NCBI GenBank assembly: GCA_028694105.1
Contig: JAQUUC010000003.1
Coordinates: forward strand, 61,940-125,939
DNA from: Hespellia sp.
Lineage (GTDB): Bacteria; Bacillota; Clostridia; Lachnospirales; Lachnospiraceae
Direction of reading: 5' to 3'
DNA: 64,000 nucleotides
How positions within the stretch are numbered: the stretch's first letter is position 1; every line of letters begins with the position of its first letter. The position numbers and the translations under genes were made by a program. Under the pieces are notes generated by a model. It was not told where the DNA came from. It saw nothing but the letters and a program-made list of their open reading frames with translations, and did not search any database. Positions 42,020-52,048 of this stretch are shown here, one piece after another.

Positions 42020-43759
42020 ATGAAACGTTACCACAATTATGAGAAACGGCCGAAAGTCAAAGTAAAAGGCTTTGATCAGGAGGTCTGGGATGTGACGCAG
42101 GATATCTGCAGTATCCTGAAAGAAAAACTCGATTCGAAAAAGAAAACACAGGTGGTGTTAACCGTAGAATGTTATCCGGGAGTTCGAAAAGAGGAGATAA
42201 AAGAACTTCTCTCGGGGCTGGAGGCAGAGCTGTGGCTGGATGCAGATGCGCTTGCGTATGAAGGCCGGGATCTGGATGAGCGCATGCAGCGTGAGCTGAC
42301 GGATGACCGTGTATTTGGAATCTATACGACACACGGTCTGAAGGATTATTTCATAGAGGAGAAAGTGGAAGAGGCGGTCAGACAGATTTCAAAGACGTCC
42401 GGATTAACCGTGGTATGCGGAACCGGTGCAAGTCTGATCTGTGAGGGCGATGTGCTGCTGTACTGTGACATGGCAAGATGGGAAATCCAAAAGAGATACC
42501 GTGCGGGAATGTCCAATTGGAATACCGAAAACAGTGACGCACCGATTTTAAGTAAATATAAACGAGGATTTTTCATTGAGTGGCGTCTTGCGGACCAGCG
42601 AAAAAAACAGCTTTTGGATCAGATTGATTTTCTTCTTGATACCAACACCAGCGGTCATCCGCACCTGCTGTCCGGGGATGCATTTCGCGAAGGCCTGCGT
42701 CAGGCAGCGCAGCAGCCGTTCCGCGTGGTTCCTTACTTTGATCCGGGCGTCTGGGGCGGCCAGTGGATGAAGGAGGTCTGCGGTCTGAACCCGGAGGAGG
42801 AGAATTATGCGTGGAGCTTTGACGGTGTGCCGGAGGAGAACAGCCTTCTTTTGGACTTTGGGGGCAGAGAGGTGGAGATACCGGCAATTGATCTGGTGTT
42901 TTACCGGCCCCATGAGCTTTTAGGCGAGCATGTACATGCCAGATTCGGAACAGAATTTCCCATTCGTTTTGACCTGCTTGATACGATGGGAGGACAGAAT
43001 CTCTCGCTGCAGGTGCACCCGCTGACGGAGTATATTCAGGACAAATTCAATATGCGCTACACACAGGACGAGAGCTATTATATTCTGGATGCAGAGGAGA
43101 AGGACACTTATGTTTATCTCGGTCTGAAAGAAGGAATTGATCCGGCTGCGATGGGGCGTGATTTAAAGGCAGCACAGGATGGAAGCATTCGTTTTCCTGC
43201 GGAGGAATATGTCAATAAGATTCCGGTGAAAAAGCATGATCACGTATTGATTCCGGCGGGAACGGTCCACTGTTCGGGTGCGGGAACGATGGTGCTGGAA
43301 ATCAGCGCGACGCCATACATTTTCACCTTCAAGCTCTGGGACTGGGACCGTCTGGGTCTGGACGGACTCCCAAGACCAACGCACATCGAACATGGTCTTG
43401 CGAATATCCAGTGGGACCGCGATACAGAGTGGGTAAAGGAGCATTTAATTGATCAGGTCGAGGTATTGGCCGAGGAGGAAGGTCTGCGGATGGAAAAGAC
43501 CGGACTTCACGATCGGGAATTCATTGAGACAACACGGGTCTGGATGGAGAAAGAGGTTCGCATGGAGACAAAGGACAGCGTGAATGTACTGAATCTCGTA
43601 GAAGGAAAGAGCATCACAGTAGAGAGCACAGATGGAGCATTTGCACCATATGAGGTTCATTATGCGGAGACATTTATCATTCCGGCAGCTGTCAAAGAAT
43701 TTATTTTAAGACCAAAAACAGGTGAAGCAGCAGCGGTAATCTGTGCAAATGTGCGTTAA
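42020..43759 (+). CDS. Long class I mannose-6-phosphate isomerase-like protein with extra N-terminal domain
   Basis: 579 residues. The C-terminal about 370 form a type I PMI: YFDPGVWGGQWMKEV, LSLQVHPLTEY (Gln and His zinc ligands), QDESYYILDA (Glu) and IPAGTVHCSGAG (His). About 200 residues precede it and are not part of ordinary PMIs: WDVTQDICSILKEKLDSKKKTQVVLTVECYPGV, LTVVCGTGASLICEGDVLLYCDMARWEIQKRY. This resembles a nucleoside/uridine-kinase-like region without an obvious Walker A loop, so it may be regulatory. It differs strongly from the shorter manA at 56.7 kb, so two isomerases serve this locus. AGGAG precedes the ATG. Confidence 0.85.
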   Translation: MKRYHNYEKRPKVKVKGFDQEVWDVTQDICSILKEKLDSKKKTQVVLTVECYPGVRKEEIKELLSGLEAELWLDADALAYEGRDLDERMQRELTDDRVFGIYTTHGLKDYFIEEKVEEAVRQISKTSGLTVVCGTGASLICEGDVLLYCDMARWEIQKRYRAGMSNWNTENSDAPILSKYKRGFFIEWRLADQRKKQLLDQIDFLLDTNTSGHPHLLSGDAFREGLRQAAQQPFRVVPYFDPGVWGGQWMKEVCGLNPEEENYAWSFDGVPEENSLLLDFGGREVEIPAIDLVFYRPHELLGEHVHARFGTEFPIRFDLLDTMGGQNLSLQVHPLTEYIQDKFNMRYTQDESYYILDAEEKDTYVYLGLKEGIDPAAMGRDLKAAQDGSIRFPAEEYVNKIPVKKHDHVLIPAGTVHCSGAGTMVLEISATPYIFTFKLWDWDRLGLDGLPRPTHIEHGLANIQWDRDTEWVKEHLIDQVEVLAEEEGLRMEKTGLHDREFIETTRVWMEKEVRMETKDSVNVLNLVEGKSITVESTDGAFAPYEVHYAETFIIPAAVKEFILRPKTGEAAAVICANVR

Positions 43760-43805
43760 TCCAAGACTTGATCGCGAGTCTTGAACGGAGAAAGGAGAAC
43801 GTAAC

Positions 43806-46232
43806 ATGGGATTTACAATTTATTTGATACATCACAGCCATACCGACATTGGATATACCGATTATCAGGAGCAGATTGAGGCAAACCAGATTTGTTATAT
43901 CCGCCATGTCCTTTCCATTCTGAACCATGCACATTCCGACAAACCGGAGTGGCTCGGCTATGTCTGGCAGTGCGAATGCTGGTGGGTCGTTGAGAAGTTT
44001 CTGGAGACAGCGTCCGGGGCAGAGGCTGAGCAGTTCTGGAACTATGTAAAGAGCGGTGAAATCGGTCTGTCCGCAAGCTATTTTAATATGACGGAGCTGA
44101 TTGACCGGGAGGTTCTTGGGAAATTTCTTAAAAAAGCGGGGGAAGAAGCCGGCCAGAGAGGAATGCAGGTAAAAAGCGCAATGACGGCGGATATCAACGG
44201 TTACAGCTGGGGATATGCCGACGCGCTTGCCGATGCGGGGGTGAAGAACCTGCTGAGCTTTGTGCATACACATCACGGGCGGTATCCGCTGTATCAAAAG
44301 CAGACACCATTCTGGTGGACGGCGCCTTCCGGAAGAGAAATCCTTGTCTGGCTCGGTGACCACTATCAGGTAGGAAATGAGCTGGGCGCAAGCAGTCTCT
44401 GGGCTACGGCATATACCTGCGGAGAAGACGGACTGGGAGATATGCAGGAAGGAAATGAAAAGCAGGCGGAGCAGAGAATCTACAATTACGTAGAAACTCT
44501 GAAAAAACAGGGCTACGTATATGATTTCACGGCACTTGGAATCTCCGGATATTTCACGGATAACGCATGTCCGAGCCCGCTGATTGCGGAGTTTGTGCAC
44601 AAGTTCAACCGGGAACATGCAGGAGAAATCGAATTTCAGATGGTGACACTGGATGAGTATTTTGCATGTCTGCAGCGTGAAAATGAAAAGCAGCCGTTCC
44701 CCAAATACCGCGGGGACTGGGCAGACTGGTGGGCGGACGGCGTGGGTTCCACCCCAGTGCTGGTACAGCATTTCCGCGAGGCACAGAGGCGGCTTTCGCA
44801 GGCAGAACAGCTGCAGAAGCAGGAGGTATTCCATGCAGAGAGCGGTGAGGACATGCGGCTCTGGAAGGAAGCGGAGGAGAACCTGATGATCTACGCGGAG
44901 CATACCTGGGGGCATTCCGCATCGGTAATGGAGCCGTATGATCCGGGGGTGAACCGGCTGGACTTAAGAAAAGGACTGTATGCGCAGCGCGCGCATGAAG
45001 CTGCAAGCCGTATTCTGCTTCAGATTGCAAAGGACAACGGTGCGCTGCCGGCATTTTACGGGCAGGGAGAGAGAAAGCTTGTTGTCCTGAATCCGGAAAA
45101 GAGCACGCTGAAGGATGTCGTATGCTTTGAAACCGAGGAGCCGTACAATGAAGAGGCAGAAGTCTGGGACATTTCCAATGAAAAGAAGGTTATCTGCCAG
45201 CGGGAGAAATCATCGCGGGGAGAGAAGTTCTATTTTGAGGCGGAGCTTCTGCCGGGAGAACGACGGGAGTACCTTTTAAAGAAGGGTGAAAAAATCTGGC
45301 ATCCGACGGGTGGAATTCGCACGCCTTTCGGTGCAGAGGGAATCTGTGATATGCCATCCGAATATCTGAGCAGGGAAGGAATGTTATCACCGTGGCATCT
45401 GGAAAATGACTGGGTGCGGATTCAGATAGATGAAACGTACCAGATCACGGAAATCTACGATAAGAAGCGGAAGGTATCGCTTTTAAGGAAGGACGCGGAA
45501 TATGCGCCGTTTACACCGGTCTATGAGCGGACCTTTGTGACGGACAGGGATCAGTACGGTATTCGAAAGGCGATGGGCCGCAACCGGAAAAGCATTGCGA
45601 CAAAGCGTTATCCGGGACAGCTTCAGGATATTCGAATTCTGGAAAACGGTGCTGTTTTCGATAAGATCGAGTTTGATTATGCACTGGAAGGAACCAAAAT
45701 CTGTCAGGTGATTCTGACCGTATACAGATGTCAGCCGCGAATTGACGTCGATTTACGGCTGCACAAAGACAGTGTATGGGATCCGGAAAATCTCTATCTT
45801 GCGATGCCGTTTTCCGGTGGAGAAGAGGATACCTGCTGGATTGAAAAGACGGGCTGTGCACTGCGCCCGGGTCAGGATCAGCTTCCGGGAAGCTGCAGGG
45901 ATTTTTACCTGATTCAGAACGGTGCATGGTTTACCGGAGAGAAGGGAAGCGTTCTGGCGGCGATGCCGGATACACCACTGGTTACATTTGGCAGCCTTCG
46001 CGCACATCCAATCGTACTGAGCGGTGAAACAGAAGCAAAGAGTGAAATGATGTATTCGTGGGTTATGAATAACTTCTGGGAAACGAATTTCAAGGTAGAT
46101 CTCGGGGGCTTTCACCAGTACCGCTACAGCATCTTTTCGCTGGAAGAGACAGATGCAGAAAAGATCCGGGAGATAGCAGCACAGCAAAACAGAGGATTAT
46201 TTACCTTTCAGAGCTTTTTGTTGCGATACTGA
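43806..46232 (+). CDS. Glycoside hydrolase family 38-like alpha-mannosidase
   Basis: 808 residues, cytoplasmic. The N-terminal barrel has the metal ligands in HHSHTDIGYTD (His10/His12/Asp14) and the expected nucleophile Asp129 in MTADINGYSWG. Later blocks are AEHTWGHSASVMEPYDPG and beta-rich C-terminal parts (NDWVRIQIDETYQITEIYDKKRK). It is a divergent member compared with HxHWDREW-type enzymes. In this operon, after a kinase and PMI-like gene, cutting of alpha-mannosides is the natural role. GGAGAACGTAAC precedes the ATG. The 3' end overlaps the convergent response regulator gene by 25 bp. Confidence 0.85.
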   Translation: MGFTIYLIHHSHTDIGYTDYQEQIEANQICYIRHVLSILNHAHSDKPEWLGYVWQCECWWVVEKFLETASGAEAEQFWNYVKSGEIGLSASYFNMTELIDREVLGKFLKKAGEEAGQRGMQVKSAMTADINGYSWGYADALADAGVKNLLSFVHTHHGRYPLYQKQTPFWWTAPSGREILVWLGDHYQVGNELGASSLWATAYTCGEDGLGDMQEGNEKQAEQRIYNYVETLKKQGYVYDFTALGISGYFTDNACPSPLIAEFVHKFNREHAGEIEFQMVTLDEYFACLQRENEKQPFPKYRGDWADWWADGVGSTPVLVQHFREAQRRLSQAEQLQKQEVFHAESGEDMRLWKEAEENLMIYAEHTWGHSASVMEPYDPGVNRLDLRKGLYAQRAHEAASRILLQIAKDNGALPAFYGQGERKLVVLNPEKSTLKDVVCFETEEPYNEEAEVWDISNEKKVICQREKSSRGEKFYFEAELLPGERREYLLKKGEKIWHPTGGIRTPFGAEGICDMPSEYLSREGMLSPWHLENDWVRIQIDETYQITEIYDKKRKVSLLRKDAEYAPFTPVYERTFVTDRDQYGIRKAMGRNRKSIATKRYPGQLQDIRILENGAVFDKIEFDYALEGTKICQVILTVYRCQPRIDVDLRLHKDSVWDPENLYLAMPFSGGEEDTCWIEKTGCALRPGQDQLPGSCRDFYLIQNGAWFTGEKGSVLAAMPDTPLVTFGSLRAHPIVLSGETEAKSEMMYSWVMNNFWETNFKVDLGGFHQYRYSIFSLEETDAEKIREIAAQQNRGLFTFQSFLLRY

Positions 46233-47764
46233 TTCGGAGACATTCCGGTAACGGTCTTAAATATTTTACTAAAGTAAGCCACATCGGAAAAACCACATGC
46301 GGATGCGATGTCGTACAGCTTATCATGTGAGTCACGCATATATTCGATGGCGCGTGTGACGCGGTATTCCTGCAGATACTTGGAAAATGGCTGTCCGAGC
46401 TCGGCACTCAGAATCTTGCTTAAGTAGGTTGGCGAGACATACAGATGTTCCGCCAGCTTTTCCAGAGAAAGCTTCTCCGCAAAATGATCATGAATGTAAG
46501 ACAGACTGCTGCGTACAAGCTGTTTGGACGTATTCTGTGAAATCTCCTCCATCGAGGAGGCAATGTTAAGGAACAAATGATAAGTCGTCGCGCAGACCTG
46601 ATGAAAGCAGGTCTGTGCGGCGATACTTTTTTGTGCGGACAGGACATCCTTCTCCAGATAGTCATGCAGGCAATAGGAACGCAGTCCCTCTACATAGCGG
46701 TCCACGAGCCGGATAAACTGGAGTTTCATAAATTCCAGATCATAGATCGAACCGTCCTGAATGTGAAAGAACAGGAAGTCTTTCAGCATTGGAAGGATGG
46801 AAGTAACCGGGAGCGGCTGACACAAATAAGCTTCCAGAGTCTCCTCAAGATCGCGGTCCGGGGAGGCTTTTGAAAAGTTGTCGCGAAAGGTAAAAGGTGC
46901 ATGGCTGTCCCCGGCATAGTGGAGCATCCAGACTAACGAACAGTCGGTATAGACCTCGATAAAATTGCCGGACCACGGATGCGGGTCAGAGAGTGTGACG
47001 AGCACGCCGTCCCTCTTATAAAAGTCATCGCGAATACAGTCCAGCGCATAGTGATACAGACTGTGAAGTTCAGACTGCCCGGAGAAGAGGATAATAAATG
47101 TGACCTCCGTAAATGGATTCAGAATCAGAAACGGATAATTATGATTTCCCGAAAAAAGCTCCGTGAGTAATTCGTCGGAAATCCGTGGGGTGTCATCGGA
47201 GTCATACCACAGACCGATGGCCGCCACACCAGTGTGTGTCTGGTGTATCCAAGGCTTGTCCTGCAAAAATGCGGTCTCCTCGGCTGTCAGTGCCTTTTTG
47301 TGGGAGAGCAGACGGGAGAGGATGAACTGCTCTCTGCGGTGTTTTTCCTCCGTATAACTGGATACGATATTGTGAGTCTGGCGTGCGGTCTCGATTTTAT
47401 CCCGGCACCGGCGGACCGTGTTTAACAGCTCTTCTTCATCCACCGGTTTGGTGATATAATCAAAGGCACCAAGAAGGAGTGCTCTTCTTGCATATTCAAA
47501 GTTGGAATGTGCACTGATGAAGATGACTTCGGAAGTTACATCCTGATCCTTCAGCAGCTGGATCAGGTCGAGACCGTCAAGTCCCGGCATGCGGATATCG
47601 GTCAGAATGATATCCGGCTTGTTGTTTAAAATGGAAGCCATGGCTGTCATACCGTTGGAGGCTGTGTCGCAGATCTCAACGCCAATGGACTGCCAGTCGA
47701 TAAAACGTTTCAGGCCTTCCCGGATGATTGCCTCATCGTCAATGATTATCATTTTTATCATCAT
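46208..47764 (-). CDS. YesN-type response regulator (receiver + AraC HTH)
   Basis: 518 residues: receiver domain MIKMIIIDDEAIIREGLKRF with phospho-acceptor Asp56 (IILTDIRMPG), SAHSNFEYARRAL and YITKPVDEEE. A long linker follows, then two AraC-type helix-turn-helices (SYIHDHFAEKLSLEKLAEHLYVSPTYLSKILSAELGQPFSKYLQEYRVTRAIEYM and IASACGFSDVAYFSKIFKTVTGMSPNQYR). This class pairs with YesM-like kinases to switch on sugar ABC transporters and glycosidases. It overlaps the kinase gene by 4 nt. Its likely targets are the divergent ABC operon and glycosidases at 49.8-61.5 kb. Confidence 0.95.
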   Translation of the reverse strand: MMIKMIIIDDEAIIREGLKRFIDWQSIGVEICDTASNGMTAMASILNNKPDIILTDIRMPGLDGLDLIQLLKDQDVTSEVIFISAHSNFEYARRALLLGAFDYITKPVDEEELLNTVRRCRDKIETARQTHNIVSSYTEEKHRREQFILSRLLSHKKALTAEETAFLQDKPWIHQTHTGVAAIGLWYDSDDTPRISDELLTELFSGNHNYPFLILNPFTEVTFIILFSGQSELHSLYHYALDCIRDDFYKRDGVLVTLSDPHPWSGNFIEVYTDCSLVWMLHYAGDSHAPFTFRDNFSKASPDRDLEETLEAYLCQPLPVTSILPMLKDFLFFHIQDGSIYDLEFMKLQFIRLVDRYVEGLRSYCLHDYLEKDVLSAQKSIAAQTCFHQVCATTYHLFLNIASSMEEISQNTSKQLVRSSLSYIHDHFAEKLSLEKLAEHLYVSPTYLSKILSAELGQPFSKYLQEYRVTRAIEYMRDSHDKLYDIASACGFSDVAYFSKIFKTVTGMSPNQYRNKKL

Positions 47765-49545
47765 ATTGTTTCCTCCAATTCAGATAGTGGTATATAAAAC
47801 TCTACTTGACAGTATGAACCCGGCTGTGAATCAATCAGAAGAGTTTCTGTCAGATGGTATTCCAGCTGAAGCTGCTTGTGGATCATCTTTAAGGCAAAAT
47901 GCTCCATACTGCAGGAGGAATCATCGGTGAGACTCTGGTAAATCTGCTGTATCATCTGCGGCGAGATTCCGGTTCCGTTATCCAGTACACAGAAGTGGAA
48001 TCGTCCGTCCCTGATTTCAAGTGTAATCTGCAGGTCAAGTACCTTCCGGCTTCCGTCCCGTCCGTGCACCAGACTGTTCTCAATAATCGGCTGGAACAGA
48101 TACCGGAGCACTTTTCGGTTCAAAAGAGCCTCGTCACAGTTTAAGGTGTAGGTAAACTGATTCTCCATATGGATTTTCTGGAGCATCAGATAGGATTCGA
48201 GCATTTCCACAAGCTGCGATATTTTAATGAAGGCCTGTCCGAAGGAGAGGTTGATCCGGTAGAACTTTGCCAGCGCGAAGACCATATCGCTGGTCTTCTG
48301 GGCATCCTCGAGCCGTGCCATCCAGCGGATAGAATCCAGGGTATTATACAGGAAATGTTCATTCAGCTGATTTAAAATATTCTGTATCTCGGCATTCTTG
48401 CGGGAAATCTGCTGTTCATAGTTTTCGCAGATCAGTATCTGGATATTCTCGGTCATGGAGTTGAAATGTTCATTAATATAGTCGATTTCGTAGCTGGAGG
48501 CATGAGGAAGCCGCGCGTCAAAATCACCGCCCTGAACGGCGCGCATCCCTTCAATCAGCCGCTTGATCGGGCGGAAGAAGAGAAATGCGGCAAGAAGGAT
48601 GAAAAGAACAATCAGCAAAAAGATCCAGAAAAAATACCACCGGAGGAGAGAGGATACCGTGGAGGATACACTATTGATGCTGCTTGCCGGAGTGACGATG
48701 AAATATCGAAAATCCGTCTCGCCGGAGATGAGAGAGAACACGAACATTTTCTCACCGCCGACCTTCACACTGAAAAAATCAGGATTTGCCTGAGAAGGAA
48801 CTGCCTTAAGCACCGTCTGGTAAATGCCTGCTTCTTCCTCTCCGGTCTCGGACGCGCAGATCATGTTCAGCTGGGTATCGGTCATAAAACAAGTACTCTC
48901 GGTATCCGGGGTTACAGTTTTTAGCTGGTGCGCGATTTCGGCCGCATCAATATTAATAGAAAGAACACCAAAAAGGGTCTGCTGCTCCCTCATTTCGCGA
49001 TAGCTTGTCAGGATGGGTTTGTCATCCTCCGCGGAAGCTGTGAGCAGCCAGCTGGATTCCTTCTCCTTGGTGTAATAGGCTTCAAGCCATCCAGAGTCGT
49101 TCGCTTTATAATGATGAAAAAGCGGATTCCAGCTCACCTTAGAGGAAAACAGCCGGTCAGCCGGGCAGCTGTACACATAAATGGAATCAATGTAATTATT
49201 AGTGACTGCGGTGGTAAGAAGTGTATCGCGGATCAGATTGGAGTCCTGAAAATCCTGATATAAATCCCGTTCGATATAAGGAGAAATGTTTTGGACTGTA
49301 TTGTTAAAATCCTTATCAATCAGCATCGGGACATAGAATTTTTCGACGTTGGTTAAAATCCCGTCGATGCTTCCGGACACGGTGGCAAGATTTGCGGAGA
49401 GATAGGTTCTGGCACTCTCCTGCTCCATCTCCTGAGTACGGTCCTGGGTAACGGCAAGAAGGCAGATGAATGGAATCAGCATAATAAACAGAATGCCAAA
49501 AATAAATTTCACCAAAAGACTGCTTTTGGAATGTAAAAGCTTCAT
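47761..49545 (-). CDS. YesM-type sensor histidine kinase
   Basis: 594 residues: N-terminal helix (SSLLVKFIFGILFIMLIPFICLLA), a large extracellular dCache-like sensor part and a second helix (about 300-325). Then come a HAMP segment (FRPIKRLIEGMRAVQGGDFDARL), the phospho-acceptor His in QLNEHFLYNTLDSIRWM, and a GHKL ATPase with FQPIIENSLVHG and VLDNGTGIS. GGAGGGGG lies 6 nt before the ATG at 49545; the in-frame extension to 49575 has no ribosome site. A strong promoter lies just upstream. It probably senses an external glycan or sugar and controls the neighbouring transport operon. Confidence 0.95.
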   Translation of the reverse strand: MKLLHSKSSLLVKFIFGILFIMLIPFICLLAVTQDRTQEMEQESARTYLSANLATVSGSIDGILTNVEKFYVPMLIDKDFNNTVQNISPYIERDLYQDFQDSNLIRDTLLTTAVTNNYIDSIYVYSCPADRLFSSKVSWNPLFHHYKANDSGWLEAYYTKEKESSWLLTASAEDDKPILTSYREMREQQTLFGVLSINIDAAEIAHQLKTVTPDTESTCFMTDTQLNMICASETGEEEAGIYQTVLKAVPSQANPDFFSVKVGGEKMFVFSLISGETDFRYFIVTPASSINSVSSTVSSLLRWYFFWIFLLIVLFILLAAFLFFRPIKRLIEGMRAVQGGDFDARLPHASSYEIDYINEHFNSMTENIQILICENYEQQISRKNAEIQNILNQLNEHFLYNTLDSIRWMARLEDAQKTSDMVFALAKFYRINLSFGQAFIKISQLVEMLESYLMLQKIHMENQFTYTLNCDEALLNRKVLRYLFQPIIENSLVHGRDGSRKVLDLQITLEIRDGRFHFCVLDNGTGISPQMIQQIYQSLTDDSSCSMEHFALKMIHKQLQLEYHLTETLLIDSQPGSYCQVEFYIPLSELEETI

Positions 49546-49573
49546 AGAATACCCCCTCCGTTTCGATAGTTTC

Positions 49574-49602
49574 ATTATAAAGAATCAAAAAGGCGAGGTC
49601 AA
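49574..49602 (-). promoter_or_regulatory. Promoter of the YesMN pair
   Basis: Minus-strand TTGACC (49597-49602), 17 bp, TATAAT (49574-49579): close to consensus, about 30 nt before the kinase ATG. The 49603-49803 stretch toward the ABC operon is A-rich and shows no clear -35/-10 pair for the plus strand, as expected if that operon needs the activator. Confidence 0.7.
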
Positions 49603-49803
49603 GAAAGGATGGCAGGGAAAGAAGAAAGAAGTGGCAAGAGGACATGAAACTACAAAAAAGGATAAAATAATCCAATTTTTGAAAAATGAAAAAGAAAAGA
49701 AAGAAGAAAAAAACAAAAAAGACAAATAATATGGTCTATGTTTTTGTATGGAAATACGGCAGAATAGAGTTATCAAAACGAAGAGAAAGAGAGGAAGGAA
49801 ATT

Positions 49804-51090
49804 ATGAAAAGAAAAGCAAAATCACTTCTGTCATGTGCGCTCTGCGTAGCTATGGTGGCAGGAACCGTTTTGACAGGCTGTGGAAACAGTGGAGGAACCG
49901 ACAGTAAGAAGGAAGATAGTGGTGATAAGAAGGTTATCACATTTTACGGATTTTCCGACTGGGTAGATACCGATCCATACAAGTCAGTCTATCAGGATGT
50001 GAAAGCACAGTTCGAGAAAGAAAACCCGGGATACGAGGTCGAGTTACAGTCTGATCCGTGGGGTGACTGGGAGCAGAAGAACAAGACGATGTTCGCCAGC
50101 GGCAATGTTGCAGATGTCTTCTATGTAGGAAATGACAATTTCCCAACATTCGCAAACAGTGGTAATCTTCTTGATCTGGACCAATATGTAGAGGACGGTT
50201 ATTTCGATGATTTCTTTGAGAATGTGAAGAAAATGTATCAGTGGGAAGGCAAGAGTGAAGCAATTCCATTTACAACAGACTGCCGTATCTTATGGTACAA
50301 CAAGGAAATCTTTAAAGAGGCAGGACTTGATCCAGAGAACCCGCCGAAGACATGGGACGAGCTGAGAGATGATGCAAAGCAGATTACAGAAAAGACTGGT
50401 AAATATGGATTTGGAATGGATCTTGGTCTCAAAGAAATCCCGACACAGTCGTTGATCTGCGCGAGTGATTACTCCATTTTAAATGTAGCAGATGATGGAA
50501 CCATTACATCGAATGTAAAAGATCAGGCATTTAAAGATTACTTAAAGCTTCTTTCTGATATGAAGGATACATATGAGCCTGATTTCACTAATCTGGATCA
50601 CCACGATGTTGCAAAACAGTTTGCAGAGGGACAGTTTGGTATGATTATTGGAAACAACCTTTCCGAGACAGATATCTACGATAAAGATTTCTGGGGACAG
50701 GCACTGGTTCCAACAATGACAGCAGATTCTCCACAGGGATCTTTCGGCGGTGGATTTGGAATCGGCGTAAACAGCAAAACAAAATATCCGGAGCAGGCAG
50801 TGAAGTTTGCACAGATGCTGTGTGACCCACAGTACAACGGAGATCTCGTAAGTGATATTCCGGCAAGCAACGCGGGCGCAGCGAACTGTGCATATGCAAA
50901 GGATGATAAATATGCGGTTATTATGGATCAGATTCAATATGTAAGGCAGGCACAGCCTAAGACATTGTATTTCAACGAAGTACAGGCAGCAGTGTACGAC
51001 ACGGTGGCAAATGTAATTGTCGGTGGGCAGGACATTGATAGTGCAGTCGATGCACTGGATTCACAGATCAATGATATCGTAAAACAGTAA
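49804..51090 (+). CDS. Sugar ABC transporter substrate-binding lipoprotein
   Basis: 428 residues with a lipoprotein signal (lipobox LTGC, Cys26), a polar linker and a family 1 solute-binding fold. Features are VITFYGFSDWVDTDPYKSVYQDVKAQFEKENPGYEVEL, MFASGNVADVFYVGNDN, IPFTTDCRILWYNKEIFKEAGLDPENPPKTWDEL and AVKFAQMLCDPQYNG. It would capture a sugar or oligosaccharide outside the cell for the two permeases that follow. GGAAGGAAATT precedes the ATG. A strong hairpin terminator separates it from the permease genes, a usual way to make more binding protein than permease. Confidence 0.95.
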   Translation: MKRKAKSLLSCALCVAMVAGTVLTGCGNSGGTDSKKEDSGDKKVITFYGFSDWVDTDPYKSVYQDVKAQFEKENPGYEVELQSDPWGDWEQKNKTMFASGNVADVFYVGNDNFPTFANSGNLLDLDQYVEDGYFDDFFENVKKMYQWEGKSEAIPFTTDCRILWYNKEIFKEAGLDPENPPKTWDELRDDAKQITEKTGKYGFGMDLGLKEIPTQSLICASDYSILNVADDGTITSNVKDQAFKDYLKLLSDMKDTYEPDFTNLDHHDVAKQFAEGQFGMIIGNNLSETDIYDKDFWGQALVPTMTADSPQGSFGGGFGIGVNSKTKYPEQAVKFAQMLCDPQYNGDLVSDIPASNAGAANCAYAKDDKYAVIMDQIQYVRQAQPKTLYFNEVQAAVYDTVANVIVGGQDIDSAVDALDSQINDIVKQ

Positions 51091-51098
51091 GATAAAAA

Positions 51099-51140
51099 GC
51101 CATGTGCCGGAAAGAAAAAATCGGCACATGGCTTTTTTTT
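51099..51140 (+). terminator. Intra-operon terminator between binding protein and permease genes
   Basis: Perfect 11-bp stem GCCATGTGCCG / CGGCACATGGC, 12-nt loop, eight T. Partial read-through would set the ratio of binding protein to membrane parts. Confidence 0.88.
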
Positions 51141-51159
51141 CGCTAATAAGGAGTAAAAA

Positions 51160-52047
51160 ATGGAAAAAAGAAGTATGAAATCTGCTTACGCATATCTGGT
51201 TCCGTCCACAATCATTATGGGACTGATGCTGGGATTTCCCATCGTGTATAACATCATCATCAGTTTTACGGAATGGACATTAAAAAGCAGTGAAAAACAT
51301 TTTAACGGAATAGAGAACTACATCAAAATTCTGACAGATGAAAAATTCATCAAAATTCTAATCATCACGGTACTCTGGACCGGAATCAACATTCTTTTGC
51401 AGATGGTGATTGGAATCGGTCTTGCATTGTTTGCGGACCATTTGACCAAAGGGAAAAAATTCATGAGAGTCATCCTGTTAATCCCGTGGATCATTCCGGG
51501 TACAGTTACCGCACTGACATGGAAATGGATGCTTCAGGCAGATGTCGGAATCGTGAATTATCTGCTGATGCATTTCAATCTGACCGGTCAGAACATCCTG
51601 TTTTTATCCGATCAGAACATCGCACTGATGACACTGATTCTGGTGCATGTCTGGAAGGCATTTCCATTCTGGTTCCTCATGATCACAGCATCGCTGCAGA
51701 ATAAGCCGGTGGATCAGATTGAGGCGGCGGTCATGGATGGTGCAAGATATCCACATATTCTGCGCTATATCATTTTACCGCATCTGTCTCCGATCATCGC
51801 ATCCACGGGAGTGCTGACGACCATCTGGACACTGAATTATTTCGATTTGATCTGGCTGATGACAAAGGGCGGTCCGATGGATGCGACCTCCACACTGCCA
51901 ATCTATACCTACCGTCTTGCCTTTGAGTTCAATGACTTTGGACGTTCGGCGGCGCTGGCTGTAGTTTCACTGCTTGTCGTATCGCTGGTATGTATACCGT
52001 ATGTAAGAAAGATGTTCCAGAATATGAAGGAAGAGGGGGTACTGTAA
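51160..52047 (+). CDS. Sugar ABC transporter permease (MalF-like)
   Basis: 295 residues, six membrane helices: SAYAYLVPSTIIMGLMLGFPIVYNIIISFTEW at the N-terminus and the EAA loop region DQIEAAVMDGARYPHILRYIILPHLSP (about 187-213), which contacts the ATPase. This is the MalF/UgpA-type half of a CUT1 sugar importer. AAGGAG precedes the ATG. The second permease begins one base after the stop. No ATPase gene lies in the operon, so a shared MsmK-like ATPase elsewhere is needed. Confidence 0.95.
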   Translation: MEKRSMKSAYAYLVPSTIIMGLMLGFPIVYNIIISFTEWTLKSSEKHFNGIENYIKILTDEKFIKILIITVLWTGINILLQMVIGIGLALFADHLTKGKKFMRVILLIPWIIPGTVTALTWKWMLQADVGIVNYLLMHFNLTGQNILFLSDQNIALMTLILVHVWKAFPFWFLMITASLQNKPVDQIEAAVMDGARYPHILRYIILPHLSPIIASTGVLTTIWTLNYFDLIWLMTKGGPMDATSTLPIYTYRLAFEFNDFGRSAALAVVSLLVVSLVCIPYVRKMFQNMKEEGVL

Positions 52048-52048
52048 G

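Noticed and set aside
43701..44915. A 404-codon antisense frame
   Set aside because: It lies opposite the PMI-like end and the GH38-like gene with no family features; a shadow of biased codon use.
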